Of a DNA stretch of 64,000 nt, positions 31,910 to 42,009 are shown piece by piece. Position 1 is the first letter of the stretch. The number at the start of each line of letters is the position of its first letter. Below the pieces are notes generated by a model that saw only the letters and a program-made list of their open reading frames with translations, was not told the DNA's origin and did not search any database. A program made the position numbers and the translations under genes. This DNA comes from Mycobacterium sp. OTB74 (GTDB lineage Bacteria; Actinomycetota; Actinomycetes; Mycobacteriales; Mycobacteriaceae): contig NZ_JARXVD010000005.1 in the NCBI RefSeq assembly GCF_029892685.1, positions 124,001 to 188,000 on the forward strand. The letters run 5' to 3'.

Positions 31910-33196
31910 TTAACCCGCGAGATTCGGGGCGCCGCGTCCGAGCGCCGCGTGCGCGGCCAGCCCAAGCACGTACACCGCGGCCCCGCACGCTATCAGCGTC
32001 GATGAGCGCCCGTCCGCCGGAATCACCGACGCCGAAGCCGTGATCGCGAGGATGAAGGCCATCCAGAACAGCGAGTCCTGCACGGTGAAGACGTGGCCGC
32101 GGAGAGCGTCGTCAACGTCGAGCTGGATCGCCGAGTCCGCGCACAGCTTCACCACCTGACCGGCGGTGCCGAGCAAGAAGCCGCTGCCGATCATGATAGG
32201 CAGGTCCAGCCCGACGCAGGCGAGCTGCAGCAGCACCGCGAATGCCAGCGCACCGTTGGCGGTCGCGTAACGGCCCCAGCGTCGGACCATCGCCGGAGTC
32301 AGGACGTTGGCAGCAAAGGAGCCCAACCCAGCCGAGGCGACGAACAACACAACCACACCGAAACCGGCGACGTTCTGAGCGTTGCCATGCCGCACGAGGA
32401 CGAGCACCACCAGGGTGTTGATGCCGAACACCGCCCGATGCGCGGCGAGGCCACTGAGCGTCGCCGCCACGCTGCGTACGGCAGCCACCGAGCGCAGGCC
32501 GTAGCCCCAGCCCGTCACCACCACGTACAACACCGAGCCGTGCACGGCGCGCACGCTGTCGTCGGGTCCCAGCATGTGCGGGTGAATCCGCACCGCCAGC
32601 CACAAAGCAAGTAGCACAGGGATCCCCGACAACCAGATCGTGGCGGCGCCCGCGTGGTCGCCGGCGCCCAACGCCCAACGTGGCAGCAGCATGAAGTTGG
32701 CGCCGAGGAAAGCTGCCACCGCACCCAGCGCGGTGGCTACCGAGTTCATCGACACCACTTCGTGTTTGGGCACCACGTGCGGCAAAGCCGCAGACAGGCC
32801 CGACGAGACGAACCGCGTGAACCCGTTGACGATCAGCGCCCCGAACAGCACGGGTCGATCTGGGGCCCCGACGGCGAACAGCGCCCCGACTCCGATGAGC
32901 AGCACGAACCGCGCCACGTTGGCGACGATCAGGACCTGACGGCGGTCCCATCGGTCGAGCAGGGCGCCGGCGAACGGACCCAATAGCGAGTACGGCAGGT
33001 ACAGAGCGGCGAAGCTTCCTGCGATGGCCCACGGGGTGGGCGCACGCTCCGGACTGAACAACAGCGCGCCCGCAAGCCCGGCCTGAAACAACCCGTCGGC
33101 GAATTGGCTGACGACGCGCATTTCCAGCAGCCGACGGAACTCGGGCAAGGCCCGGACCGTCTGCAGAACGGCGACGTGTGCGGGTGAGTCAGTCAC
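31910..33196 (-). CDS. Major facilitator superfamily transporter (Rv0037c type)
   Basis: This 428-aa polytopic membrane protein has about twelve hydrophobic segments. The first ([32 protein letters not shown]) carries the MFS loop signature G...LLDRWDRR between helices 2 and 3. The GTG start ([27 protein letters not shown]) is the family N terminus. It is divergent from the YqgE gene, and no substrate can be assigned. It ends APNLAG just before the DinB-fold gene. Confidence 0.9.
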   Translation of the reverse strand: MTDSPAHVAVLQTVRALPEFRRLLEMRVVSQFADGLFQAGLAGALLFSPERAPTPWAIAGSFAALYLPYSLLGPFAGALLDRWDRRQVLIVANVARFVLLIGVGALFAVGAPDRPVLFGALIVNGFTRFVSSGLSAALPHVVPKHEVVSMNSVATALGAVAAFLGANFMLLPRWALGAGDHAGAATIWLSGIPVLLALWLAVRIHPHMLGPDDSVRAVHGSVLYVVVTGWGYGLRSVAAVRSVAATLSGLAAHRAVFGINTLVVLVLVRHGNAQNVAGFGVVVLFVASAGLGSFAANVLTPAMVRRWGRYATANGALAFAVLLQLACVGLDLPIMIGSGFLLGTAGQVVKLCADSAIQLDVDDALRGHVFTVQDSLFWMAFILAITASASVIPADGRSSTLIACGAAVYVLGLAAHAALGRGAPNLAG

Positions 33197-33322
33197 GTGA
33201 AGATTCGTGGTCCTGGGGTGGAGTGGGCTGACCGAGATCGGGCAGTCGGCTCCACAGTACAAATATCGATGAGGGTGTGTTCGATGGTCACGGATGCCGG
33301 ACGTCAGTGCCATTATGGACTA

Positions 33323-33940
33323 GTGGCGCACTCAGAGGATCCGGAAGATTTCATGCGTGGCCCGGATGCCCCTGCCACGCCCCGAATACGCGCGGGGACG
33401 CTGCTGCTGGCCAACACCGATCTGCTCGAACCGACGTTCCGACGCAGTGTCATCTACATCGTCGAGCACAATTCCGGCGGCACGCTGGGTGTGGTGCTGA
33501 ACCGGCCGAGCGAGACGGCTGTCTACAACGTGTTGCCGCAATGGGCAAAGCTGGCCACCAAACCCAAGACCATGTTCATCGGCGGTCCGGTCAAACGCGA
33601 TGCCGCGTTGTGCCTGACGACGTTACGGGTCGGCGTGGACGTGGGGACGGTGCCAGGGCTACGGCACGTGCAGGGGCGTATCGCGATGGTGGATCTGGAC
33701 GCCGACCCCGAGATGATCGAGGCGTTCGTGGAGGGCGTCCGAATTTATGCCGGCTATTCCGGTTGGTCGGTGGGCCAGCTGGAGGGCGAGATCGAGCGCG
33801 AAGATTGGATCGTGCTGTCCGCACTGCCGTCCGACGTGCTGGTCGAGGCTCGGGTTGATCTATGGTCCCGGGTGTTGCGCAGGCAACCGTTGCCGCTTGC
33901 GCTACTGGCTACGCATCCGATCGACGTGAACCGAAACTAA
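33323..33940 (+). CDS. YqgE/AlgH family protein (Rv0038 type)
   Basis: The 205-aa protein has the AlgH/YqgE signature RIRAGTLLLANTDLLEPTFRRSVI followed by NSGGTLGVVLNRPSE, TMFIGGPVKRDAA and YAGYSGWSVGQLEGEIERE. The family is widespread but its biochemical role is unclear. The GTG start (VAHSEDPEDF) matches the Rv0038 N terminus. Its stop overlaps the convergent small membrane-protein gene by four bases. Confidence 0.92.
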   Translation: MAHSEDPEDFMRGPDAPATPRIRAGTLLLANTDLLEPTFRRSVIYIVEHNSGGTLGVVLNRPSETAVYNVLPQWAKLATKPKTMFIGGPVKRDAALCLTTLRVGVDVGTVPGLRHVQGRIAMVDLDADPEMIEAFVEGVRIYAGYSGWSVGQLEGEIEREDWIVLSALPSDVLVEARVDLWSRVLRRQPLPLALLATHPIDVNRN

Positions 33941-34293
33941 TCGCAGGACAGCGTGCAGCTGGCGCAGCTGCCGCCACAACCTTCACCGGCCGCGGCGTTC
34001 TCGCGGGCGAGCATGCTGGCTCCGGCCTTCGCGCCCTGGTAGCAGCCGGCCGCGAGGGTGCTGACCGCACCAAGGACGCACACGGCGAGCACCGTCACAC
34101 CGGCATTTCCGGGTGCGGCGAGAGCGCCGGCACCACCGGCAGCCAGGATGACGGCCGAGGCCAATTGGATTGGGGCAATGGACCGCAACACGGTGGGAAC
34201 CGGGCCGTCGGAGGCCGGCCGGCGCAACGACCAGAGGCCTACGGCTGCGGTCGCGACGGCCGCGCACAGGCACAGCACGGCGGCGATCAGCAT
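33937..34293 (-). CDS. Small Cys-tailed membrane protein (Rv0039c type)
   Basis: The 118-aa protein has an N-terminal helix (LIAAVLCLCAAVATAAVGLW), two further hydrophobic stretches (LASAVILAAGGAGALAA, VTVLAVCVLGAVSTLAAGC) and a hydrophilic tail. The tail ends GEGCGGSCASCTLSCD, four clustered Cys that could bind metal or form disulfides. It resembles Rv0039c by position. No catalytic motif was recognised. It overlaps the end of the YqgE gene in a convergent arrangement. Confidence 0.82.
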   Translation of the reverse strand: MLIAAVLCLCAAVATAAVGLWSLRRPASDGPVPTVLRSIAPIQLASAVILAAGGAGALAAPGNAGVTVLAVCVLGAVSTLAAGCYQGAKAGASMLARENAAAGEGCGGSCASCTLSCD

Positions 34294-34366
34294 GCGGGTA
34301 AGAGTACGGGGTGTCCCGTCGGCTGGCCCAAGCGGCTGGTTCGCAGTATGGGTCTCGCCAGGTCAG

Positions 34367-35341
34367 TCAGCGCGTCAGACCGACCGGCACACCGGGGACC
34401 GCGGGCGCGGCCGGGACTGCGGCTGCGCGGGCTGGTGCGGGAGGTGCTGCTGGGGGTGCTGGTGGGGCAGGAACGGCGGGCGCCGGCGCGCCTGGCGCGC
34501 TGACCCGGAAGCCGTTGACGATGGCGTCGGTGGCGGCGCCGGTGGCCACTGACACCTGTGCACTGGTGGTCACTGACAGCGTCACCAGGTAGCGGTCAGT
34601 CCCGGACATTGCAACGACGTGCCTGCGCGAGGTGTTCAGCGTCAGGTTGTTCTCGCGGTAGGTGCCTTCGATGACCGAGGAAGGCATGCCACCCCAGTCC
34701 GCCATCGAACCGTCGGTGGAGCGCCACGCAGTCTGCTGCTGGCTGTCGATGAAGCCGTGGCTGATCGCTTCCTTCGGATCGAAGTCGCCGACCAGCTTGT
34801 AGACCTGCAGTGCGGCGTTGGGCGTGTACAGCCCGTCGCCGCCGGAGCGGTCGGCGATCACGGCGAATGCGTCGGGCACGTTGGGATCGGGAACGGTGCT
34901 CCAGCCGGTGGGCATGGGCAGCACGATGTTCAGCGCTGTGAAGCCTGCCGCGGTCTGGCGTTGCAGGGTGACGTTGTGGGCGTGGAAGTAGTCCGCGATG
35001 GTGCCGGAGGCGGCCGGGGCAATGGTCGGTGGTTGCGGGGCCGGTGCGGGCGGCGGGACGGCGGCCGGCTGCGGAAGGGCCTGGGGCAAGCCGGCCGGTT
35101 GAACGGCGGGCACCGCGGGAGTTGCGGCCAGCCCCTGGACGGGGGCAGGAGGTGCGGCGACGGGGGCCGGGGCGGGTGCGGCCTGGACGGCGAGAGGTGC
35201 GGTGACGATCGGGGCCGGCTGCGGTGGCGGCGGGACCAGGGGCTGGGCCGAGGCGGTGTTCCCCGCGAAGCTGACGACGCCCGCCAGACCTGCGGCGACA
35301 CCTCCTGCCAGAAGCCGCCAACGGCGGACGTTCGTGAACAT
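34367..35341 (-). CDS. Secreted Ala/Pro-rich protein, Mtc28 / LpqN family
   Basis: The 324-aa protein begins with a signal peptide (RRWRLLAGGVAAGLAGVVSF, cleavage near AQP). A long Pro/Ala-rich low-complexity segment follows (about residues 35-110). The Lpp-LpqN-type domain contains VPDPNVPDAFAVIADRSGG and GMPSSVIEGTYRENNLTLN. A second Pro/Ala tail ends GVPVGLTR. It is the counterpart of Rv0040c (Mtc28), a secreted antigen. It is divergent from leuS. Confidence 0.88.
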   Translation of the reverse strand: MFTNVRRWRLLAGGVAAGLAGVVSFAGNTASAQPLVPPPPQPAPIVTAPLAVQAAPAPAPVAAPPAPVQGLAATPAVPAVQPAGLPQALPQPAAVPPPAPAPQPPTIAPAASGTIADYFHAHNVTLQRQTAAGFTALNIVLPMPTGWSTVPDPNVPDAFAVIADRSGGDGLYTPNAALQVYKLVGDFDPKEAISHGFIDSQQQTAWRSTDGSMADWGGMPSSVIEGTYRENNLTLNTSRRHVVAMSGTDRYLVTLSVTTSAQVSVATGAATDAIVNGFRVSAPGAPAPAVPAPPAPPAAPPAPARAAAVPAAPAVPGVPVGLTR

Positions 35342-35525
35342 TTGACGCCGATCCTTCCCGGTTCACTGGTAGCTCTGGGCAGACAGTAATGTCGGCCGAC
35401 ATTTGCCGAATAGGGGCGACGCGCACTTGCAACCGTGCTCTGATCGCACTGCAACGGAACCGAGACCAAGGCTGATCGGCTGGCGTGGTGCAGGTCGCTC
35501 GCGGTCCGTTGACTACCCTGTTGCC

Positions 35526-38429
35526 GTGAGTGAATCCCCGAATGCGCAGGCCAACGCGCGTCCCGAGGCGACAACCGGTGCTGAGGGCGATGCTGAGACC
35601 GGTGTTGCGGCCGACAGCCCGCAGCACCGTTACACCGCCGAACTCGCCGGGCGCATCGAGGCTGACTGGCAGCAGAAGTGGGACGTCCTCGGTACTTTCC
35701 ACGTGCCCAACCCGGTGGGTTCACTGGCGCCGACGGACGGGTCGACCGTGCCCACCGACAAGATGTTCGTGCAGGATATGTTCCCGTACCCGTCCGGCGA
35801 CGGCCTGCACGTCGGGCACCCGCTGGGCTACATCGCCACCGACGTCTACGCCCGGTACTTCCGGATGACCGGCCGCAACGTGCTGCACGCATTGGGGTTC
35901 GACGCCTTCGGTCTGCCGGCCGAGCAGTATGCGGTGCAGACCGGAACTCACCCGCGCACCCGGACCGAGGCCAATATCGTCAACTTCCGGCGGCAGTTGG
36001 GCCGGCTGGGTCTGGGGCACGACGCCCGGCGCAGCTTCGCCACCACCGACGTCGACTTCTACAAGTGGACGCAGTGGATTTTCCTGCAGATCTACAACGC
36101 CTGGTTCGACCCGGCGGCCAACAAAGCGCGCCCGATTTCTGAGCTGATCACCGAATTCGATTCCGGTGCAAGGACTCTCGACAGTCGCGAGTGGTCGGCC
36201 TTGTCGGCCGGCGAGCGCGCTGAGGTGATCGACGGCCACCGCTTGGTGTACCGCGCCGACTCGATGGTCAACTGGTGCCCGGGGCTGGGCACCGTGCTGG
36301 CCAATGAAGAGGTCACCTCTGACGGTCGCAGCGAGCGCGGCAACTTCCCGGTGTTCCGGAAGCGCTTACGGCAGTGGATGATGCGCATCACCGAGTACTC
36401 GGATCGGTTGCTCGACGACCTCGAGGTACTGGATTGGCCCGACAAGGTCAAGACCATGCAGCGCAACTGGATTGGCCGCTCGACGGGCGCCTCGGTTTTG
36501 TTCGGCGCCGGCTCTTCAGACATCGAGGTGTTCACCACCCGACCGGACACCCTGTTCGGCTCGACCTATCTGGTCCTGGCGCCCGAGCATGACCTGGTCG
36601 ACTCCCTGGTGGCGGCACAATGGCCTGCCGATGTGGACGTGCGCTGGACCTACGACACCGCGACCCCGGCCGAGGCGGTGGCTGCCTACCGCGCCGCGAT
36701 CGCCGCCAAGTCAGACTTGGAGCGCCAGGAGAACAAGACCAAGACCGGTGTGTTCACCGGTGCCTATGCCACCAATCCGGTTAACGGCCAGCAGGTCCCG
36801 ATCTTCATCGCCGACTACGTGTTGGCGGGCTACGGTACCGGCGCCATCATGGCGGTGCCTGGCCACGATCAGCGCGACTGGGAGTTCGCCACAGCATTCG
36901 GGTTACCCATCGTGGAAGTGATTGCGGGCGGCGATGTTTCGGAAGCCGCCTTCACCGGTGACGGGGAACTGGTCAACTCGGACTACCTCGACGGCCTGGA
37001 CGTCGCGGCTGCAAAGGAGGCGGTGACCGAGAAGCTGGTCGCCGCCGGACGCGGCCAGGGCAGGGTCGAATTCAAGTTGCGCGACTGGCTTTTCGCCCGG
37101 CAGCGCTACTGGGGCGAGCCGTTTCCGATCGTCTACGACGCCGAAGGGCGGGCCCATCCATTGCCGGATTCGGCTCTGCCGGTGGAACTTCCGGATGTGC
37201 CGGATTACTCGCCGGTGCTGTTCGACCCGGACGACGCGGCCAGCGAGCCGTCGCCGCCGCTGAACAAGGCCACCGAGTGGGTGCACGTCGATCTGGATCT
37301 GGGTGACGGGCTGAAGTCCTACACGCGGGATACCAACGTCATGCCGCAGTGGGCCGGCAGCTCGTGGTATGAGCTGCGGTACGCCGACCCGCACAACTCG
37401 GAAACGTTCTGCGCCAAGGAGAATGAGGCGTACTGGATGGGTCCGCGGCCTGAGATCCACGGTGCGAATGATCCGGGTGGTGTTGACCTGTACGTCGGCG
37501 GCGTCGAGCATGCGGTGCTGCACCTGCTGTACTCGCGGTTCTGGCACAAGGTGCTGTTCGACCTCGACCACGTGTCCTCGCGCGAGCCGTACCGCCGTCT
37601 TGTCAACCAGGGCTACATTCAGGCGTTCGCGTACACCGATTCGCGCGGCGCCTATGTCCCGGCGGCGGAAGTCGTTGAGCGAGAAGGCAAGTTCTACTGG
37701 ACCGGGCCCGACGGCGAGATTGAGGTCAACCAGGAGTTCGGCAAGATCGGCAAGAGCCTGAAGAACTCGGTGTCACCGGACGAGATCTGCGACGAGTACG
37801 GTGCCGACACCTTGCGGGTCTACGAGATGTCGATGGGCCCCCTCGAAGCGTCCCGGCCGTGGGCCACGAAAGACGTCGTGGGCGCACATCGCTTCCTGCA
37901 GCGGGTGTGGCGTGCAGTCGTCGACGAAACCACCGGAGCAGCAAGGGTTTCCGATGACACGCCGTCCGACGAGACGTTGAAGCAACTGCACAAGACCATC
38001 GCCGGGGTGAACGAGGACTACGCGGCACTGCGCAACAACACTGCCGCGGCCAAGCTGATCGAGTACACCAACCACCTGACCAAGGCCGGCGTCTCAGCGC
38101 GCGCTGCCGTTGAGCCACTGGTCCTGATGGTCGCGCCGCTGGCGCCGCACCTGGCCGAGGAGTTGTGGAGCCGGCTCGGGAACGCCGAACCGCTGGCCCA
38201 CGGGCCGTTCCCGGTGGCCGACCAGAAGTATCTGGTTGAGGCCACCGTCGAATACCCGGTTCAGGTCAACGGCAAGGTCCGCGGCAAGATCACCGTCGCT
38301 GCGGATGCCGACAAGGCCGCGCTGGAGGCTGCCGCGCTGGCCGACGAGAAGGTCCAGGCCTTCCTGGCCGGCGCCGCGCCCAAGAAGGTCATCGTGGTGC
38401 CCGGCCGACTGGTCAATATCGTCGCCTAG
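35526..38429 (+). CDS. leuS: Leucyl-tRNA synthetase
   Basis: LeuRS charges tRNA-Leu and proofreads mis-acylation. The 967-aa class I enzyme has the HIGH-type motif as HVGH at residues 95-98 ([16 protein letters not shown]). The CP1 editing domain contains [19 protein letters not shown] and [21 protein letters not shown]. The KMSKS motif appears as KIGKS, which I recall in mycobacterial LeuRS too. The GTG start [10 protein letters not shown] is preceded by a variable acidic N terminus; an upstream in-frame extension is not needed. It ends [10 protein letters not shown]. Confidence 0.97.
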   Translation: MSESPNAQANARPEATTGAEGDAETGVAADSPQHRYTAELAGRIEADWQQKWDVLGTFHVPNPVGSLAPTDGSTVPTDKMFVQDMFPYPSGDGLHVGHPLGYIATDVYARYFRMTGRNVLHALGFDAFGLPAEQYAVQTGTHPRTRTEANIVNFRRQLGRLGLGHDARRSFATTDVDFYKWTQWIFLQIYNAWFDPAANKARPISELITEFDSGARTLDSREWSALSAGERAEVIDGHRLVYRADSMVNWCPGLGTVLANEEVTSDGRSERGNFPVFRKRLRQWMMRITEYSDRLLDDLEVLDWPDKVKTMQRNWIGRSTGASVLFGAGSSDIEVFTTRPDTLFGSTYLVLAPEHDLVDSLVAAQWPADVDVRWTYDTATPAEAVAAYRAAIAAKSDLERQENKTKTGVFTGAYATNPVNGQQVPIFIADYVLAGYGTGAIMAVPGHDQRDWEFATAFGLPIVEVIAGGDVSEAAFTGDGELVNSDYLDGLDVAAAKEAVTEKLVAAGRGQGRVEFKLRDWLFARQRYWGEPFPIVYDAEGRAHPLPDSALPVELPDVPDYSPVLFDPDDAASEPSPPLNKATEWVHVDLDLGDGLKSYTRDTNVMPQWAGSSWYELRYADPHNSETFCAKENEAYWMGPRPEIHGANDPGGVDLYVGGVEHAVLHLLYSRFWHKVLFDLDHVSSREPYRRLVNQGYIQAFAYTDSRGAYVPAAEVVEREGKFYWTGPDGEIEVNQEFGKIGKSLKNSVSPDEICDEYGADTLRVYEMSMGPLEASRPWATKDVVGAHRFLQRVWRAVVDETTGAARVSDDTPSDETLKQLHKTIAGVNEDYAALRNNTAAAKLIEYTNHLTKAGVSARAAVEPLVLMVAPLAPHLAEELWSRLGNAEPLAHGPFPVADQKYLVEATVEYPVQVNGKVRGKITVAADADKAALEAAALADEKVQAFLAGAAPKKVIVVPGRLVNIVA

Positions 38430-38671
38430 CCACACAGCAAATTACGTAATCTCAGGCGAAACGTAGCGCGCCGCCGTGCAGCGAATGAACATGCGCAAAA
38501 GGTTCACGGCAGCGTCAATAGCTAACTGCCCTGCTCGAGGCATACTTCAACGGTTCTGTTACACCAGGCAAATTGTTTGCAAATTTGCGCGCGGATCGGC
38601 TGTGGGGGGGTTTACCGTCATATCGGGATTAGCGCCTAGCTACCCATAGTTCACGAGAACCGGGGAGTGCA

Positions 38672-39853
38672 ATGGCTGGAGGAATCGCAAAGAGTGACGC
38701 TGTGCACCGCATCCTGCGGGCGGCGGGCATTGCCGGAGTTACGGCTGGTCTGGTCGCGACATCCGCATTCGGCATGGGCACCGCCAATGCAACCTGTGTG
38801 TCGATCAGCGGCCTCACCCTCGGTAGTGGCTGCACCAGCACATTCGGCAGCATTGCGCTCGTCATAGGGACGGGCACAGCGGATGCCGCGGGTCTGACTG
38901 CGGCGATCGCAACTGGGACAGACACGACGGCGGACTCCACTGGTTTCTTGTCGCTGGCGTATGCGGGTGGCACGAGCACGACGGCCACGACTTTCGGTGG
39001 TCTTGGCATTGCCATCGGCGTCGGCACAGGTGTCAGCGCGCAAGCGGGAACCAACAATCTTGACACCGCCAACATCGCCATTAACCTAGGCGCTGCAAGC
39101 GACGGCACTACCAACCAAGTTGTGGCCGGGGGCATGGGCGGGGCCGGCTTCTTCAACTTTGCACTCAACTTTCTGGGCAACTCCAATGCGTCGGGGCCGG
39201 ACCCAGCTACTAGCTCCAACATGCTGGTCCAGGCGATCGGCAGCGCCAACGCGGCGATCAATACCATCGGCGACCGCAACGAAGTGTCAGCAGTGGGCCT
39301 CGTGAACGCCGCCATCAATCTAGGGGCGTTGTTTCGGTCCCCGAACGGAAGCGACAACGTTGTCACCGCCGGCGACACGACGAGCTCCAACCTCCTGACC
39401 TTGGCGTTCAACAGCGCTGGCGCGCAGGACATTGTGCAGGCGATCGTCGGGCCATTGGCCATCGCCGCGGCCTTCCTGGGCGCGATTGGTCAGACCGTCA
39501 TCCAGACCGGGCCCGGTATCACAGTGAGTACCGGCCTGAGCAACGCCAGCGCTGCCGCGCCCACCAACACCACCAGCGCCAGCGCGACCCTGAGCACCGC
39601 CAGCCCCCGTGTGACCACCAGCACCGTCAGCCCGCTCGCGGCGACCACCAAGTCCACAACCACGTCGACCACCAAGGCCGAACTCGGGCTCGCCCCCGCA
39701 TCGAATGCCAAGCCGCCCGTAACCGCAAAAGCCAGCGCCGTGGCGAAGCAATCCACCCAGGCAGTCGGCAACGTGACCGGTGATTCGAAGAGCAGCAACA
39801 AGAAGACTTCCACCGCAGCAAAATCGGTGACATCAAGCAAGAAGAAGAATTAG
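38672..39853 (+). CDS. Secreted Gly/Ala/Ser/Thr-rich protein of unknown function
   Basis: The 393-aa protein has a signal peptide (ILRAAGIAGVTAGLVATSAF, cleavage near ANA/T). A 250-residue Gly/Ala/Asn/Thr-rich region follows, with irregular repeats such as ANIAINLGAASDG, SANAAINTIGDRNEV and VNAAINLGALF, suggesting a beta-helix-like surface structure. A Ser/Thr-rich stretch and a Lys-rich tail (SVTSSKKKN) close it. The two Cys near the mature N terminus (TCVSIS, SGCTST) may pair. It is not recalled at this position in M. tuberculosis. GGGGAG sits before the ATG, and a strong hairpin follows the stop. The function is unknown. Confidence 0.85.
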   Translation: MAGGIAKSDAVHRILRAAGIAGVTAGLVATSAFGMGTANATCVSISGLTLGSGCTSTFGSIALVIGTGTADAAGLTAAIATGTDTTADSTGFLSLAYAGGTSTTATTFGGLGIAIGVGTGVSAQAGTNNLDTANIAINLGAASDGTTNQVVAGGMGGAGFFNFALNFLGNSNASGPDPATSSNMLVQAIGSANAAINTIGDRNEVSAVGLVNAAINLGALFRSPNGSDNVVTAGDTTSSNLLTLAFNSAGAQDIVQAIVGPLAIAAAFLGAIGQTVIQTGPGITVSTGLSNASAAAPTNTTSASATLSTASPRVTTSTVSPLAATTKSTTTSTTKAELGLAPASNAKPPVTAKASAVAKQSTQAVGNVTGDSKSSNKKTSTAAKSVTSSKKKN

Positions 39854-39855
39854 CG

Positions 39856-39902
39856 ATTTGTGCACGATCTAGGGCGCTCACCGCCCTAAATCGTGCACAA
39901 AT
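39856..39902. terminator. Bidirectional hairpin between the secreted-protein gene and the SDR gene
   Basis: The arms ATTTGTGCACGAT and ATCGTGCACAAAT are exact complements. They continue after one mismatch into GGGCG/CGCCC around a short loop. It starts 2 bp after one stop codon and ends 8 bp before the convergent one, so it can serve both genes. Confidence 0.88.
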
Positions 39903-39910
39903 TCAAGGGG

Positions 39911-40576
39911 TCAGCGGGGGCGGATGATGACCTCGTGCTGGTGGGCGTCCGCCGGCGTGGCCACCACCTGCGCGATCACCTGAGCCACGGTCGACGGCTT
40001 CAAGAAGCGCGAAGGCTCATAGGTGCCGCCCTCGTAGGCCACCAGGTTCCACTGCATGTCGGTGTCGATCCGCCCGGGATACACCGTGGTGACCCGCAGC
40101 GAGGGTTCGTCGGCTCGCAAGGAGTCGGCGAACGCCCGCAGGGCGAACTTGCTAGCCGAATACGCGGCCAATCCCGGCGACGGCGTGCGCCCCGCCCCGG
40201 AGTTGACGAACACCACCTGCCCGCGCGCGGCCCGCAGTGCCGGCAGCAGTGGCAGCGTAAGTGCCACGGCGCCAACGACATTGACCTCCATGGTGGCTCG
40301 CCACTCCTCCACCGAGGATTCGGAGACCCGGCCCGGGTAGGCCACGCCGGCGTTGTGCACCAGCACATCCAATTCGACGATCGGTTCGACGCACACCTCG
40401 ATGGACTCGGCGTCGGTCAGCTCCATCGGCCAGGTCGTCGCGCCCAGCCGCTCGGCCACGGCGTCGAGTTCGGCCGACGGCCGGCCGGCCAGGAACAGAG
40501 TGTGGGTCGGTGCCAGAGCTTCGGCTATGGCCACTCCGAGGCCACGGGATGCGCCGGTGATCATCGCGGTCGGCAT
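39911..40576 (-). CDS. Short-chain dehydrogenase/reductase
   Basis: The 221-aa protein has the classical SDR cofactor motif TGASRGLGVAIAEAL, VHNAGVAYPG, and the catalytic YSASK with the upstream Ser (NSGAGRTP). The next PGRIDTDM is also typical. The substrate is unknown. The ATG (MPTAMITGASRG) gives a start just before the cofactor motif. It is convergent with the secreted-protein gene and divergent from the glucosylglycerate hydrolase gene, with about 55 bp between the two starts. Confidence 0.92.
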   Translation of the reverse strand: MPTAMITGASRGLGVAIAEALAPTHTLFLAGRPSAELDAVAERLGATTWPMELTDAESIEVCVEPIVELDVLVHNAGVAYPGRVSESSVEEWRATMEVNVVGAVALTLPLLPALRAARGQVVFVNSGAGRTPSPGLAAYSASKFALRAFADSLRADEPSLRVTTVYPGRIDTDMQWNLVAYEGGTYEPSRFLKPSTVAQVIAQVVATPADAHQHEVIIRPR

Positions 40577-40631
40577 GTGTGGCAGCGTACCGATCTGCGA
40601 ATCCGGGCAACCCGTCGCACAATGGACGGCG

Positions 40632-41972
40632 ATGCCACCCGATCCAAGCTTTGCGCCCACCCAGCTCGCGGCCCGGGCCGCGTACCTGCTGCGCGGTAAT
40701 GACCTAGGGGTCATGACCTCCGCGGCGCCGTTGCTGTATCCGCACATGTGGAGCTGGGACGCGGCGTTCGTCTCGATCGGCCTGGCCTCGCTCAGCGTTG
40801 AACGAGCCGTCGTCGAACTCGACACCCTGCTCTCGGCGCAGTGGGCCAACGGGATGATTCCGCACATCGTTTTCGCCAACGGTGCGGACGGATACTTTCC
40901 CGGACCAGCGCGCTGGGAGACGTCGCGACTGGCGGTCCAGGCGCCACGGAACCGGGAGACCTCGGGTATTACCCAGCCACCGGTGCATGCCATCGCAGTG
41001 CAGCGGATTCTGGACCATGCGCGGAGCCGGGGCCGGTCAACGCGGGTGGTCGCCGAGACGTTCCTGGACCGCCGGTGGAACGATCTGGTGCGCTGGCACC
41101 GCTGGCTGGCTGAAGCTCGCGACCCGGACGAGCACGGCCTGGTGACGCTGTACCACGGCTGGGAGTCCGGCATGGACAACTCGCCGCGATGGGATAGCCC
41201 CTACGCCAACGTGATTCCCGGCGTGGTGCCCCAGTATCAGCGCGAGGACAACACCATCGTCACGGACGCCAGTCAGCGTCCGTCCGACGTCGAGTATGAC
41301 CGGTACCTCTGGCTGCTGGAGGAGATGAAGTCGGTCCGCTACGACGACACTCTGCTGCCCAAGGTGATGAGCTTCGCGGTGCAGGACGTTTTCGTCTCGG
41401 CCATCCTGTCGGTGGCGTGTACGGTGCTGGCCGAGATCGGCGAGGATTACAAGCGACCGAATTCCGATGTGCGCGAACTGTATTCGTGGGCCGAGAGGTT
41501 CAGCAAGGGCGTTGTCGGCACTGCCGACGAACGTACCGGCGCGGCAAGGGATTTCGATTTGCGTGCCGAACGCTGGATTGCCAGTGAGACCGTCGCGCAG
41601 TTTTCCCCGCTGCTGTGCGGCGGCCTGCCGCACGACCGGGAGCGAGCGTTGCTGCGCCTGCTCGAAGGCCCGCGCTTCTGCGGGCATCCGGATTTGCGCT
41701 ACCCACTCATCCCGTCGACCTCGCCGGTGTCTCGGGACTTCCGGCCGCGAGAGTACTGGCGTGGCCCGGTATGGCCGGTGATGACGTGGCTGTTTTCCTG
41801 GTGCTTTGCCCGGCGCGGTTGGGCCGAGCGGGCGTCGAAGCTGCGTCGGGAAGGTCTGCGGCAGGCCAGCGATGGCACCTTCGCCGAGTACTACGAGCCG
41901 TTCACCGGTGAGCCGTTGGGCAGCATGCAGCAGTCCTGGACGGCTGCGTCGGTGCTCGACTGGCTGGGCTAA
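40632..41972 (+). CDS. ggh: Glucosylglycerate hydrolase (GH63-like)
   Basis: The 446-aa (alpha/alpha)6-barrel protein matches the length and active-site layout I recall for the M. hassiacum glucosylglycerate hydrolase. Asp43 (SWDAAF), Asp182 (SGMDNSPRWD) and Glu419 (FAEYYEP) are all present at those positions. The enzyme releases glucose and glycerate from glucosylglycerate, a solute stored by mycobacteria under nitrogen limitation and used on recovery. It is restricted to rapid growers among mycobacteria as far as I recall. No strong ribosome-binding site precedes the ATG. It is divergent from the SDR gene. Confidence 0.88.
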   Translation: MPPDPSFAPTQLAARAAYLLRGNDLGVMTSAAPLLYPHMWSWDAAFVSIGLASLSVERAVVELDTLLSAQWANGMIPHIVFANGADGYFPGPARWETSRLAVQAPRNRETSGITQPPVHAIAVQRILDHARSRGRSTRVVAETFLDRRWNDLVRWHRWLAEARDPDEHGLVTLYHGWESGMDNSPRWDSPYANVIPGVVPQYQREDNTIVTDASQRPSDVEYDRYLWLLEEMKSVRYDDTLLPKVMSFAVQDVFVSAILSVACTVLAEIGEDYKRPNSDVRELYSWAERFSKGVVGTADERTGAARDFDLRAERWIASETVAQFSPLLCGGLPHDRERALLRLLEGPRFCGHPDLRYPLIPSTSPVSRDFRPREYWRGPVWPVMTWLFSWCFARRGWAERASKLRREGLRQASDGTFAEYYEPFTGEPLGSMQQSWTAASVLDWLG

Positions 41973-42009
41973 CCAAGCTCTAGTTGTCGCTAACCAAGCT
42001 CTAGTTATC
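41968..42009. repeat. 21-bp tandem duplication across the stop codons of two convergent genes
   Basis: Two adjacent copies beginning GCTAACCAAGCTCTAGTT differ at one base. Copy 1 contains the hydrolase stop codon and copy 2 contains the marR stop codon, so each convergent gene ends in its own copy. It looks like a recent slippage or duplication event. Confidence 0.9.
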
